Position numbers and translations under genes: made by a program. From assembly GCF_048544455.1 (NCBI RefSeq), contig NC_133532.1:83965156-84029155 (forward strand): a DNA stretch of 64,000 nt. The letters run 5' to 3'. This stretch comes from Silene latifolia. Taxonomy: Eukaryota; Streptophyta; Magnoliopsida; Caryophyllales; Caryophyllaceae. Position 1 is the first letter of the stretch; each line of letters begins with the position of its first letter. Of the stretch, positions 1 to 11,628 are shown one piece after another. The notes beneath the pieces were generated by a model. That model saw only the letters and a list, made by a program, of their open reading frames with translations, made no database searches and had not been told where the DNA came from.

Positions 1-96
1 TTAATCAACTGATTAAATACGAAGTATACCCTTGTGAACCTTTAAGAGATTTACAAATGTTATCACACTAATTTGTGGAGGACACAAGCTCCAACA
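1..96 (-). mobile_element. End of a Ty1/copia-type LTR (solo LTR or element edge)
   Basis: The segment ends in CCAACA, so on the minus strand the LTR opens TGTTGGAGCTTGTGTCC. It resembles the right end of the solo LTR at 23731-24709, sharing the 'agtataccct...gagattta...gaggacac.agctccaaca' pattern. It interrupts the Athila ORF1-like gene that follows. The rest of the LTR lies left of the window, so its target duplication cannot be checked. Confidence 0.75.
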
Positions 97-1019
97 ACGT
101 CAATTTTGAAGGTGGTGGGGTTAGAACAAAGATAAGAGCCGAGACTTTCCAACTCCTTCATTCGGAAGTTGTGATTCTCATCACGGCCAAAAAAAGTCCA
201 CCCCATATAACGGTGCCAAATTTGGATCGCGGCATTGTGACAAGTTTTTTCCGCTCTCTTCAACCGTGGGTTGTCATCTAGGCTGGTAAGGGCCTTCCAA
301 AGTGCACTATGATCAAGGTTATCGGGGGCTTTATGAGGTGGGCTCGGGTCTAGCCCAAAGTGCTTAGCAAAGGTCGGCAAGGTTAAAGAATGGTCTTTGT
401 TCATAAGACGGAAATGCAAAAATGCGACCTTTTGATTTTGTTGATGCTTATCGATCCTCAAAGAGTTTAGAAATTCCCAAGTGAGACGGGAATAAGTCTT
501 CTCATGAATGTCATACATGAATTTCATGCCAACTCCGTCAAATAACTCAAGGGTGACTCGGTCTAACCTTAGTTCTCTCATAGATTGGCGGTTAATAAAT
601 CGAGTCGGGGTGAGAGGACGTTGTTTGAATAATACAAACTTACCTTTCATAGTTACGGAACTGAATTGGAGGTCCGGGAATGCCGGATCGGGGCTCATGT
701 CGCTAGCAGCGGCCGCCACAAGTTCCGCTTGTTGAAGTGCTAAATAACCCTTGCGGACTCTCTTTTTTAGTGCCATGAGTCGGTTTTGTGAGAGGGTTTT
801 TGAAGGGGAGGGAGTTGGTGGTTGATGGGTGCTCTTTGATGGTGGAATGGTGGTGTTTGGGTGTGAGTTGAGGGAGAAAAATGGCATTTTAAAGGTGTCG
901 GTGGTGTTTATGAATGAATGAATTTGGGGTTGATTTTGTGTTTTAATCCCGTCAGTGAACTCCCAGCCGGTCCATGGACGGTCGTCGGTACCCCGGCTGG
1001 GAGTACATGCCTTTTTCAA
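97..1019 (-). pseudogene. Athila ORF1/env-like protein, cut by an LTR
   Basis: This reading frame resembles the plant 'Arabidopsis retrotransposon ORF-1' (Athila) family, the extra gene Athila elements carry after pol. Visible landmarks are a basic start (MALKKRVRKGYLALQQ, Met at 776), the segment YSRLTWEFLNSL and the segment FRLMN...LTLPTFAKHFGLDP. Met 1019 and Met 887 are alternative starts; the part before 776 is low complexity and overlaps a hairpin repeat, so 776 or 887 is more likely. The frame is broken at 96, and the last ten or so residues and the stop (down to 63) come from the inserted LTR. The gene follows Athila integrase on the same strand once LINE-1 is removed, which fits Athila order. 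Its biochemical role is not established. A related, more divergent copy sits in the LARD (28998-29533 and 15476-16529). Confidence 0.75.
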
Positions 1020-1168
1020 AAATTTTAAAAAATGATCATGGAACTCCTAGCCGGTCCAGGGACCGGCTGCAGTGCCCCGGCTGGGATTCTCTTCTCCTTA
1101 ATTCTTGAAATTTTCCCAAAAACTTACAGGGACTTCCTAGCCGGTCCAGGGACCACTGCTGTGCCCCC
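958..1168. repeat. Three imperfect tandem hairpin repeats (AGCCGGTCC family)
   Basis: Three related units begin near 958, 1041 and 1131, spaced about 83 and 91 bases. Unit 1 has a perfect 11-bp stem, CTCCCAGCCGG (960-970) with CCGGCTGGGAG (993-1003). Unit 2 has stem 1045-1054 with 1077-1086 (one wobble position) and an inner palindrome at 1051-1066. Unit 3 keeps only the left arm. The array lies just 5' of the Athila ORF1-like gene and overlaps its longest reading frame. Confidence 0.75.
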
Positions 1169-1553
1169 TTCTTTGGAGTACAAGTCTTCGTGTTTTCTTC
1201 AATTTGCCCCAACTCTCAAATCACTTCTTCAATTGGCCTTGAGTTGCGTGTTTTCTTCTTTCTGAGCCGACTCATCAAGTCGGGAATTGGCAAATTGAAG
1301 GTTATGCTCTTATTCTTCATCAAGCCCCGGTTTTCTTCATGACATCCCGTCATCAATCCAACTAGCCAAGTACAAATATTCCAAAATTCTCATTATCTAT
1401 CTAAATGCATGCAAAATCCATGGGTTGCCTCCCATGTAGCGCCCTTGTTTTACGTCGTAGGCTCGACCAAGTCATGAAGTAGCTTAACAAATGGAAATGT
1501 AGTCAAGAGTGAAATGAGATTCAATGAGGGAGGAGGTAAGTTTCAATGGCATC
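1020..1553 (-). other. Athila spacer between pol and the ORF1-like gene
   Basis: Noncoding Athila sequence. On the minus strand it holds GGGAGGCAACCCA (1421-1433), a motif I associate with the spacer after Athila pol. The frame that continues integrase after removal of LINE-1 ends within about 30 bases of the LINE-1 target site. Besides the hairpin repeats I see nothing else. Confidence 0.65.
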
Positions 1554-1656
1554 ATATCTTTAACTTCATAACTATGATAAGTAAACTTTGAGTTGAATTG
1601 AGGGAGATAAAGTAGAGAGATATTACGCTTAGGGTTTATGATGTTGGAGATTAACA

Positions 1657-2260
1657 ATGGTTACTCATAAACAAAATAAATCTACTCTTAATAGATCACT
1701 ACAAAAAAGCAAATTACCCAATAAATCATCGTTTTTTCCTAAAAGAACAACAAATATACAAAATAATATGGCTTCTATAAGTACGGCTGGTAACGGAGTT
1801 GTAGGACAATTGGAGATTGAAGACGATGCTGGAGCCAGAATTCGCCCGTTCAATATGTCATCAGAATTGGAATCAATTAAAGAAGAACAAGAGGATGAGA
1901 ACGGGGAATGGACGGAGGTTAGGAGTAAGGGGCACACTGGGGAATCCAATGGTATGCTTCAATTAACTTCTGCTGATGTTCAGTCTGAGCTTCTATATTG
2001 GTCTAATGCGGTCTACTGTTACATTCTGGGGCTAATCCGCCTCGCAGTGTTGTGGATGCGTTTGTTAAAAGATTCTGGGATCAGGATTGCATTGATAAGA
2101 TAGCGTTTAAGGCTTATGGCGTCTTTCTTGTCCGATTTAAGACAGTGGAGAGGAAGAATATTGTTTTGCAGGCTGGACCTCTATTTTTTGAGAATAAACC
2201 TATGATTTTCAAAGAGTGGACTCCGACTGCTAAATTGATTAAGGAAGACCTAGATATTGT
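1657..2260 (+). pseudogene. LINE-1 ORF1, 5' part (DUF4283-like RNA-binding protein)
   Basis: LINE ORF1 proteins bind the element RNA and carry it in a ribonucleoprotein. The frame from Met 1657 has a charged, low-complexity N-terminus and then the start of a DUF4283-like domain (segments ELLYWSNAVYCYILG and KAYGVFLVRFKTVERKN). By comparison with LINE-2 ORF1 (43056-44360), one base is missing near 2030, so the protein continues in a second frame (2052-2260). Copia-1 then interrupts it at 2261, and reading resumes at 10945 after the duplicated attgt. The natural start could be a later in-frame Met. Confidence 0.8.
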
Positions 2261-3538
2261 TGTTGGAGTATGTGTCCTCGACAATAATGCGATCACAAGT
2301 TTAAATCTCATATTAAGAATGCATGAGGGAAAGTAATATTTTATTGTCAAATGATCCACATTAATCGGAAATGATTGGCTGACTAGAGTTTGACATTACT
2401 GTCGTATGACGGTGGTGATCAGTTGATCCCTTAAGGTCATACCTCTAGGGTAACACTCTTAATTGATTAAGTAACTAATTGTATGTTGATACAAGTTAAT
2501 TAATTCCTTAAAATTGAACAAATAATTTTGTGAGTAAGAATACGTATCTTATTGTAATTCGATTAAATAAGATTCGTACTAAGTAATTAAATTGTTTTAT
2601 TACTTAGGTTTATTATTGTTTATGAAACAATTAAAATAAGAATGAATGGTTTATTATAAATACAAGTTGTTGTGATTTATGATTCTATGACCTATTTTAA
2701 GTACTTGTAATCATGAATTACTAGTTAATTTTTGTATGTGATTTATTTTGTGAATAAAATGTTTTTTAATAAGTTAAAAATTCATTATTTAATAACATGT
2801 CTAGTAACATGTCCAATATATCACACTACACAAATTGAACAAATGACAAACTTAAAATGGACCATTTTAAGTCCCATTGAGCCGTGTAAAAGAGGGTATA
2901 GGGGTTGGTTGTTTTGTGTTCATTTAATTGAAGGGAACACAATCATACCCTACTAATCATAGGGTTGCATGCCTAGACTCTTGAGAAGAGTAACCTGAAA
3001 AAGTATTGGGCATTACTACCCATACCACCCGGCCACCCCTTGTAAAGTGGGAGTGTTTTTTTTTCTCTTCTAATTTACATAATTCGTTCTTATAGATATT
3101 ATTAGATGGATAATTAATTACTCTCTCTAATAGTTGTAGAAAACTTAAGAAGTAAAAACTCACAAATCTCTAATATTATTCTATCATTACTAGAAGTAGT
3201 AAAGTAATAATATTAGTTGTTAATTTTAAGAGCTCATACTAATTCTAGTATTCAAGTTAGTACATGTATTAAGGGTAATTATCTTGGTACAATTTCTTGA
3301 GGAGTAGATCCTACCATTGGGTCTAAGTTCATCATTGGGGGACTAGGATTTTCTTAAAGAAGACTAATTAGGAAGGTGTCCAATTAGTATAACCTTTTGG
3401 CCCTCATTGTAAGTAGATCGGTTTTCTTCTTACTTTGTATTTTATTGTTATGCATGCATAAGATCTAGATTAGTTTATGACTAAACTAAGTGTATAAATT
3501 TATTAGATGTGTCTAATAAGAGGTTAATGAATCTTACA
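2261..3538 (+). repeat. Copia-1 5' LTR
   Basis: Direct repeat of 1278 bp, TG...CA termini, paired with 9698-10939. It keeps about 50 bp near 3308-3357 that the 3' LTR has lost. Confidence 0.95.
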
Positions 3539-3540
3539 AT

Positions 3541-3552
3541 TGGTATCAGAGC
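3541..3552 (+). promoter_or_regulatory. Copia-1 primer binding site (initiator tRNA-Met)
   Basis: TGGTATCAGAGC, two bases after the 5' LTR: the standard plant copia primer site for minus-strand DNA synthesis from initiator tRNA-Met. Confidence 0.92.
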
Positions 3553-5827
3553 AATGGTTGTTGCATGCATAATCGGTTATTGTTTTTCCGAGTTAAAATG
3601 TTAACATATAAAACTAGAAATTTGTGATTTATGAGGATAAATACCACAAAATTTTTGCATGAATAACATTCTGGTCCTAAATTGATTTTAGGTCATTTTG
3701 ATGATTTATGGTATAAATATTGCTCTTTAATTTATTTTTAGTATTTTTATTACATTTTATATGGTAAAATGACTTTTAAATACTAAAATATGTTAGGCTA
3801 TGATTCTGACCTTGAAATTTTAACACGACCTCACATGCATATTTTACTTATTGTATGTAAAATTTCGTATAAAAGTGTTTTATATTGCATATTTTATGAT
3901 TTTTACATGATAAAAATGGATTAATTGGAGGTATTTTGGTTAAAATTAGTTAGACTTCGTTTCTTCCCATGAAATTTCAGTATGATGTCACATGCAATAT
4001 TTACACACTGTATGTAAATTTTGAGATAAAATGGTTTTATTTTGCATGATTTATGATTTTTAGATATAAAAATCATTTAAATAGTCACTATTTTAGCAAA
4101 AATAGCTAAAATAAATTTTATGGCATATAATTTTTTCCCAAAATTTTATATATGATATGAACATCAGATCTAAAGTTTCATGTCAAATTTCGTTTGATTT
4201 GAATGTTTATTGATTTTTATATTGTAAAATTGATAAACAACAACTTTAAATAGTCATAATTGTAAATTCGATTTTTGGGCTTGAAAATTTGTCATTTCCA
4301 GGTTCTAGAAATTTATATAGAATATTCAAAATTTTAATTTTGATTTTTTACATAATTTTATGTTTAATTTGGAATTAAGGGGTTAAAGTTACGTATTATG
4401 CGATTTATTTGTGAAATAAGTTGAATGTATTCTATGGGCAAATTTTTATTAAAAATTTTGGAATGTTGGGAATTTTCCAGAATATACAAAATTATGATTT
4501 TGAATTTTTGAATTTTTATGACTTATTGGGAATTATTTCTTTGTTATTATGAATAAAAGTGTTTAAAGAGCAATAATAAAATATCAAGTTGAATTATTGT
4601 TAAATATTTAGTGAAGACTAAATTTTTGAGTCCTAAATAGGTTGGGGTAATTAACTTGGACATAGATTTGATTTATGTAATATTGTGTGATTTTAATAAG
4701 TTAATAGTCACAATTATCCATAAAACCGGACGGAATATACGATATTAGCTTAAATAGGGCGATTTGGCACATCACATGGCATGTTTCATACATATATTAA
4801 TGCTGCATTTTAGTATGAATGTCATGTTTTATTTTATATAATTTTGAATTATGTAATTTGTACTTAGTATGGCCTTAGTTTTTAATTGGTATTTCCCGAA
4901 ATGAATAGGGATATCGATTCGGTTGTAATTATTTGTGATCTCGTATCACTTTTATTTTATTTTATTTTTTATTTTTCTTTTTATAATGTATAAAGTAGAA
5001 AAGATATGTAATTAATTTATCCCGGAGTTCCTTGAAGACGGTGCCATTCGGGAAGGCGTTCCGACAAAGACGGTGTTGCCTTGAAGTGCGTGCCAAATGA
5101 AGTTCAAGGGACCAAATGAGTTGGTTTCCGAGTTTGTAAATAGTTTATTAGATTTACTATTTTAGGAAGGTCATACTAGGATTTTATCTTTTTGCTTTGC
5201 ATTTATTTTATATGTTTGCATGCATAGCCAAATCGTCATAACTACACATGCATATCATATTTTATCGAGTCATCGACCGTGTCAATTATAATTATCGTAA
5301 TTCACCGCTTTAGTTCACATAAAACGAGATAGATAATAAATTGACAAGATCTCTCACTAAATAATAATTGAGAATTAGCCTTACCAAATAGTAGAACCAT
5401 GAGTCCTAATTTCATAAGGAAGTAGGCTCGGCTCACCGAGGTGCTAAACTTGTTACGTTGGGTAAGTGGGTAGTAAATTGTTATTACATCGAAATTTGGA
5501 TTGAGCTCAACGGAAGTATTCGCGACCGTAACCGCATGTGTTCCGGGTTTAAGATAAAAAATTAAAGTAATTTTATCGACCGAGAGTTCTAGAAGTAAAA
5601 TCGATTAAAGAGTTAATCCACCGAATTATATTGATTAGGGATGAATCGGCTCACCGTCCCCGAGTTAATATGAATTTGGATCTCGGGATCATTTATAATA
5701 GTTGGGTAGAGGTCACTATATAAATGCTTAAAACTTGTTTAAAATGTTTACAAGTATTATTAAAACGATAAATATTTATTAATTTCCTTCACTTCTTTTT
5801 GTAGTCAATATTGTTTTCTCAATTGCA
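3553..5827 (+). other. Copia-1 untranslated leader, AT-rich, no gene
   Basis: About 2.3 kb, AT-rich, no reading frame of note. It has recurrent short themes such as 'tgatttatgatttttA..T' and 'cacatgca..atttta.' spaced 100-200 bases apart. The reverse complement of Copia-2 24715-26774 is clearly related, so the long leader is a family trait. Confidence 0.7.
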
Positions 5828-6775
5828 ATGACAACTCCAAATTCATCCACCAACACTAGCTCGAACACTCTCACCAATGTTTCTTGGCTCCAATCCTTCA
5901 TGGATCGTTGTAAATTAGAAAAGAATGGGTCCAACTTCGCCGATTGGGATGCACAACTCCGTTTGGCCGCGGAGGGTGACGAAAAGCTTCGTTACCTCAC
6001 CGAGGCCTCTCCCGCCACACCTACCGCAAGGTCCACTCCCGCCGCTAGGCAAGCCTATGAGCCTTACCAAAAGGAATCGGCCACGATCAGAAATGTGTTG
6101 ATCTTCTCTATGGAGGCCGATCTCCAAAGGAGTGCTATAAAGATTAGCACCGCATATGAGATCTATACGAAGCTTGTGACCATGTTTTCACAAGCTCCAA
6201 GGATCATACAATATGAAGCGGCATCCGCATTTTTCGATCTCAATATCAAGGAGGGCCAAAAATTTAGCCCTCATGTGCTCAAGTTGATGGAGCATGTTGA
6301 GACTTTAAAAATGCAAAAGGTATAAATTCCCGAGGAACTCATGATTGACCGAATTCTTCATTCCTTGAACAAGGTTAAGGCATATGTACAATTCAGGGTG
6401 AAATTTAATATGCAAAACTTGAAAGTATCCCTCGACGAATTGCACAAAATGCTTGTACAAGCCGAGAGGGATATGGGGCTAAATGTTAGCACCACCAAGG
6501 ATGTGCTCAACATTAATCAAAAGAGCAAAGGGAAATTTAAGAAAAGTGGCAATAAAGGAAAGAAGCTAACTCCCAACAAGGGCAAAGGGAAGGCTTTTGA
6601 AGCTAGCTCCTCTAAGTCCAAGAAGGGTGCCTCCTATGAGGACAAATGCCACTATTGTAATGGTGTTGGGCATTGGAAGAGGAAATGTCCAAAGTATCTT
6701 GGCGATATCAAACCTGGAAAGATTGTTCCAGTAGGGCATCTAAGTAAGGACAAAGGCAAAGAAAAACAAGCCTAG
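5828..6775 (+). pseudogene. Copia-1 gag (nucleocapsid) with CCHC zinc knuckle
   Basis: Gag packages the element RNA into cytoplasmic particles. Met 5828 begins a Ser/Thr/Asn-rich segment followed by a copia gag core (WDAQLRLAA...ATIRNVLIFSME...YEIYTKLVTMF). A single in-frame TAA at 6323-6325 is followed at once by continuing homology (IPEELMIDRILHSL). The second half ends in a Lys-rich region and the zinc knuckle CHYCNGVGHWKRKC near 6650, matching C-x2-C-x4-H-x4-C, and stops at 6775. Apart from the one nonsense change gag looks complete. Copia-2 gag shares the knuckle and the following KYLGDIK segment. Confidence 0.85.
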
Positions 6776-9686
6776 AAGATCTTGAGGGAAGCTATATGTA
6801 GCCGCCCATGGTGCTAGATCTATGGAAGCTTTGCCTTATTTTGCTTTGTCTTTATTATCGTGTTGTATTTTGAAATTTTAGAACTCCTTTTAATTTTCTC
6901 GTACGACTTGGAAATTTGTTTGTTTCCTTTAAACAATGGTTGTATTTTGGATATTAGTGACTTGGTTTGCAACCCAAGTCACTCATTTTATCATATCTTT
7001 TGTTCTAAAAGTTGTCATTATACACTACTTGCATCGAGAAACATAAGATTATATCGACTTAAATTGATCATGTAGACAAATATAATGATTGAATCATTAT
7101 ATGTCCATAAGCTATGAATTCGATTCTCCTTATGCGATTGTGACTAAAAATCACAACTTACTTATGTAAGATCAATTATGACGTTATATTGAGTTATTGA
7201 ACTCACATTAGATAACGTTACCAATCCTATTTGATACACCTATCAAATTTGAATCGTCTAGTCTAAATTATCTTTTCAATATGTCTCAAATAGATCACTG
7301 TAAGTTGAAATATGAAATGTTTTCCTCCTTCACCATCATTATTTGTGGCTCAAAAGCTGTCTTTGGAGAAATGTGCATTTTTCCTTAAGATAGAGTGGGA
7401 GTGAATTTAGCCACAAACCTTGACTAGATGAGATCTACGTGAGGAGACCAAAAGAAGATGTTCTTAGGTTAGACTCTTTACGTGAGGAGACCAAAAGAAA
7501 GTGTTCTTAGGAAAAATTCAAACTTATGAAAAGACGAAAGAATATGTTCTTGGAAAATAAGATTTTGATCTATGAAGTGGATATACATAGAGATTTTAAA
7601 TTTCGACATTTTACTTAAGAGCCTTATGAAACTAGAATGGTATCTATGCAAGTAAATGGATTTATTTGAGATTCTTGAGACCAATCCAAAGCAAATAGAA
7701 ATTTATGATTAAGAGTTGCATAGAGAGGCATGTTGATGTCTACGAAAGCTAAGTTAATTGCTAACTATGCTAAAGATTAAAATCATTGCTACATCTCATT
7801 TTGGAACTGAATAAGTTAAAAGTTGAAACCTCTTTCCAAATGGGTATTTAGAAAGGGATATGTGAATGACATATTTGTATGGTTTTAACTAATACTTAAA
7901 GGAGCAATGACCATTTCAAATCATGTAATGTTTCGATGAAGAAACATGTGTATATATGGATTGAGTGGGAGCTAGTGACTGTCATGTTTAGACATGAAGT
8001 TCAGTGGGAGCCATCATCCTTCATGAATTGCATAACATATTAGTCATTGGGAATGACGTGCAAATATTGTCTTTCATAAAGAAGTATTTAAGTTTTCAAT
8101 TCTGGATGATATTGGACATTATGCAAATCTATTATAACATGGGATGTTGGATTGGCACTTAGATAAGTATCGTATGTTGATAATGATCCTTCATCTTCAA
8201 AATGTCAACAAGTTGAGTAGGTTGTTCATATTGATGAATAATTGAATTATCATAAAGTTATAATTATTCACATGAACCTAAAAACTGTTGTCTACATGAT
8301 ATCAATTACTAATGTTTCCGCCATTAGAATTATCATGTATGCCATTACGCACATGTCCTAGATGAATCACGTGCTTGGAGCATGATAAGTCAATAACATA
8401 TTAACCCATATGATAGTCATTGGTAAGCCTTAAGGAACCGTCATTAATTCTCAAGGAGAACTTATGGTCTGTTCTGAAGTTTGGAAGTATACTGAGTTGT
8501 GTGTTAAGAGGATACACAAGCTCAAGTTTCCGAACTCATTAGGATTTGTGAAAACCCTAGGCAGATTATTGACATAAGGAGTAAGAGACTAGAAAAGTGT
8601 ATTTTATTGTCATCCATTGCAAGATTCTACAAAATGAACCTGAGTAAGTTCTGATTAGGTGGTGAACCTTGAAGACTATGAGTAGTGTTGTCCACCGAAA
8701 CCCGCATCACAAGTCATATGATGACAGTAAGAGCTTCTTTCAAGTTAAAGAGCCTCAGTCTAGTTCAAAGTCTAGACGTATACTTAATAAAGTTCATGCT
8801 ATTAGAGATAACATGAAATTGAAGGAAATCGCAATACGTAAAGTTTGAACTATTGGGCACATGGTATGTTCACAAGCTAAACTTTTATTGCATTAGGGAA
8901 GTGTATAAAGACACTTATTATTATGAGACATAGAGTAGTAATATGGTATTGACTACTCATATGTAATAATCACATTTATCGTTTGAGTTATCGTTAACTC
9001 ATCTTGTACCTTGTTACATCCAAATGGGTTGTTGAGACAATATTGAACCCCATTAAAGTGAACTGGATTAACATAGTATTTGCCCCTAGTTACTTATATG
9101 AGGTGACATCTCGAAGTGACTGGAGTGGGATGCGATTGATGGCCAGTTCAAGTGCCATAGAGTCATGAGAGATGACTAGTCGATCACATAGGCAGACTGT
9201 ATGGGACACTCTGTCGAGCTAATGACCGCTTATAGAGTTCTGGAAATTTTTTATAGCCTGGTCGTTGCGAGAGCTACTATAGTATTCTTGTGAGTCGATT
9301 CTTTGACTTAAGACTGTTCGCCCAAGAAGGCACAGTTTCAGAGTGACTTTGATTTATGTTCTACGATCTTCGTAATTGGGGTCTAATGGGCATGTTTTGG
9401 GTCATAATGAGCTGTGGCTATTCAAAGGGAAGAGTGCAATAGGAATTGTCCATCCCCCGTCAGGGTTATCTTATATCTCAAGGCCACTCGAGGAGAAATG
9501 AACTGGAAATGCGTGGCCACGCTCACAAGGTATCTATGGTAGATAATTCCGGTAAAACAGTTATTCTCAAGATCGAGGAAACCACTCATGATATGATCAA
9601 AAGGAAGTACCACCTGCAAGACACCTTGCATTGAGTGGGAGATAGTAATAGGACAAGAGAATTGGTGACGCACACTTGTCGCGGAC
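6776..9686 (+). pseudogene. Copia-1 pol remnant, heavily degraded
   Basis: The 2.9 kb between gag and the PPT is too short for a complete copia pol (about 4 kb) and has no frame longer than about 75 codons. I could not place the RT YVDD or integrase motifs with confidence. Part of it (about 8300-9690) is collinear with the reverse complement of Copia-2 19735-21130, so it is the same family's pol/3' region rather than foreign DNA. I infer accumulated deletions and point changes. Confidence 0.6.
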
Positions 9687-9697
9687 AAGTGGGAGAT
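9687..9697 (+). promoter_or_regulatory. Copia-1 polypurine tract
   Basis: aagtgggagat directly abuts the 3' LTR; it is the expected plus-strand primer. The same sequence is beside the Copia-2 3' LTR. Confidence 0.85.
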
Positions 9698-10939
9698 TGT
9701 TGGAGTATGTGTCCTCGACAATAATGTGATCACATGTTTAAATCTCATATTAAGAATGCATGAGGGAAAGTAATATTTTATTGTCAACTGATCCACATTA
9801 ATCGGTAATGATTGGCTGACTAGAGTTTGACATTACTGTCGTATGACGGTGGTGATCAGTTGATCCCTTAAGGTCATACGTCTAGGGTAACACTCTTAAT
9901 TGATTAATTAATTAATTAATTAATTAATTGTATGTTGATACAAGTTAATTAATTCCTTAAAATTAAACAAATGATTTTATGAGTAAGAATACTTATCTTA
10001 TTGTAATTCGATTAAATAAGATTCGTACTAAGTAATTAAATTGTTTTATTACTTAGGTTTATTTATTATTTATGAAATAATTAAAATAAGAATGAATGGT
10101 TTATTATAAATACAAGTTGTTGTGATTTATGATTCTATGACCCATTTTAAGTACTTGTAATCATGAATTACTAGTTAATTTTTGTATGTGATTTATTTGT
10201 TAATATAATGTTTTTTAATAAGTTAAAAATGCATTATTTAATACCATGTCTAGTAACATGTCCAATATGTCACACTACACAAATTGAACAATTGACAAAC
10301 CTAAAATGGACCATTTTAAGTCCCATTGAGTCGTGTAAAAGAGGGTATATGGGTTGGTTGTGTTATATTCATTTAATTGAAGGGAACACAATCATACCCT
10401 ACTAATCATACGGTTGCATGCCTAGACTCTTGAGAAGAGTAACTTGAAAAAGTATTGGGCATTACTACCCATACCATCCGGCCACCCCTTGTAAAGTGGG
10501 AGAGTTTTTTTTTCTCTTCTAATTTACATAATTCATTCTTATAGATATTATTAGATGGATAATTAATTACTCTCTCTAATAGTTGTAGAAAACTTAAGAA
10601 GTAAAAACTCACAAATCTCTAATATTATTCTATCATTACTAGAAGTAGTAAACTAATAATATTAATTGTTAATTTTAAGAGCTCATATACTAATTCTAGT
10701 ATTCAAGTTAGTACATGTATTAAGGGTGATTATCTTGGTACAATTTCTTGAGGAGTAAAGAAGACTAATTAGGAAGGTGTCCAATTAGTATAAGCTTTCG
10801 GCCCTCATTGTAAGTAGATCGGTTTTTTTCTTACTTTGCATTTTATTGTTATGCATGCATAAGATCTAGATTAGTTTATGACTAAACTAAGTGTATAAAG
10901 TTATTAGATGTGTCTAATAAGAGGTTAATGAATATTACA
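9698..10939 (+). repeat. Copia-1 3' LTR
   Basis: 1242 bp, partner of 2261-3538. It differs by a short (TTAA)n expansion near 9900-9930, a deletion of about 50 bp after 10757, and scattered substitutions. Confidence 0.95.
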
Positions 10940-10944
10940 ATTGT

Positions 10945-11628
10945 ACCTATTTGGATTAGGCTGTATGGATTGAATCTAAAATTTTGGGGACCTGCGCTGT
11001 TAAAAATTGCGGGACTAGTAGGAGAACCTGTTAGACTGGACATTGATACGCAGAAGAAAACTTTTTTGGGTTTTGGAAGAATAATGGTCAAAGTTAAAAT
11101 AGGTCAAAATTTGCCAGATTATATAGGGTTCTTAGATGAATTGGATATACCTTAGCATCAAATTGTCCATTATGAATGGCGGCCTACTCGTTGTGATGAT
11201 TGCAAGGGCATCGGGCATGAGACTAAAAACTACAGGAGGAATGAGATTAGGAAAAAAGGGCAGCTGCTAAGGAAGAAACAAGTCTGGAGACCTGTGAAAT
11301 AAGTTAACCAGCAGACAGTGCAGACTGGTGATATTGGGTTTAATCTGAATCCCCAGGAGTTCCCAGGAATTACTACTGCTCTGAATGCTGGCAATGGAGA
11401 TATTTTGAATACTCCGGCTACTACTGGATAGTGGTTCCCCTAATTACCCCATTGCCTAGTAGTAACAGAGTGTGCACTACATCTACTAGATTGCTTACTA
11501 GGCTGAATAGACAGGAGGCTGTAGCGAGTACGGGTGATGGTATTCAGAAAACCTTTCTAGCTGCTCTTAATACTCCAGGGAGTGGTGGTGGGGAGGAAAG
11601 TATTGAACAACCAGTAGATCATGGCTAA
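10945..11628 (+). pseudogene. LINE-1 ORF1, 3' part (rest of DUF4283-like domain, zinc knuckle)
   Basis: Continues the frame broken at 2260: PIWIRLYGLNLKFWGPALLK is the usual second half of DUF4283. A stop at 11153-11155 interrupts it and the reading continues to a knuckle-like CDDCKGIGHETKNYRR near 11193, where the last Cys has become Tyr, so zinc binding is probably lost. Further stops follow at about 11300 and 11429. The final segment ends at a TAA at 11626-11628 that overlaps the ORF2 start (ATGGCTAA, 11621-11628). Confidence 0.8.

Larger units (their letters stand above)
2261..10939 (+). mobile_element. Copia-1: Ty1/copia LTR retrotransposon, degraded
   Basis: Plus-strand element with LTRs 2261-3538 and 9698-10939 (both TGTTGGAGTATGTGTCC... 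to ...TTACA) and a perfect 5-bp TSD, attgt, at 2256-2260 and 10940-10944. Initiator-Met PBS, long AT-rich leader, gag with a zinc knuckle, a short broken pol region and a PPT follow in order. Removing it restores the LINE-1 DUF4283-like frame across 2260/10945. It is related to Copia-2 in leader, gag and the region before the 3' LTR. Confidence 0.95.

Noticed and set aside
1657-2336. A host DUF4283/zinc-knuckle gene
   Set aside because: It continues at 10945 after an exact TSD and leads into endonuclease and RT, so it is LINE ORF1.
3541-3552. tRNA gene fragments at the primer sites
   Set aside because: Only 12 bases complementary to tRNA ends, placed next to LTRs; no tRNA cloverleaf found anywhere in the window.
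9900-9930. TTAA repeat as a target duplication of another element
   Set aside because: Simple slippage within the 3' LTR; the 5' LTR has a shorter version at the same place.
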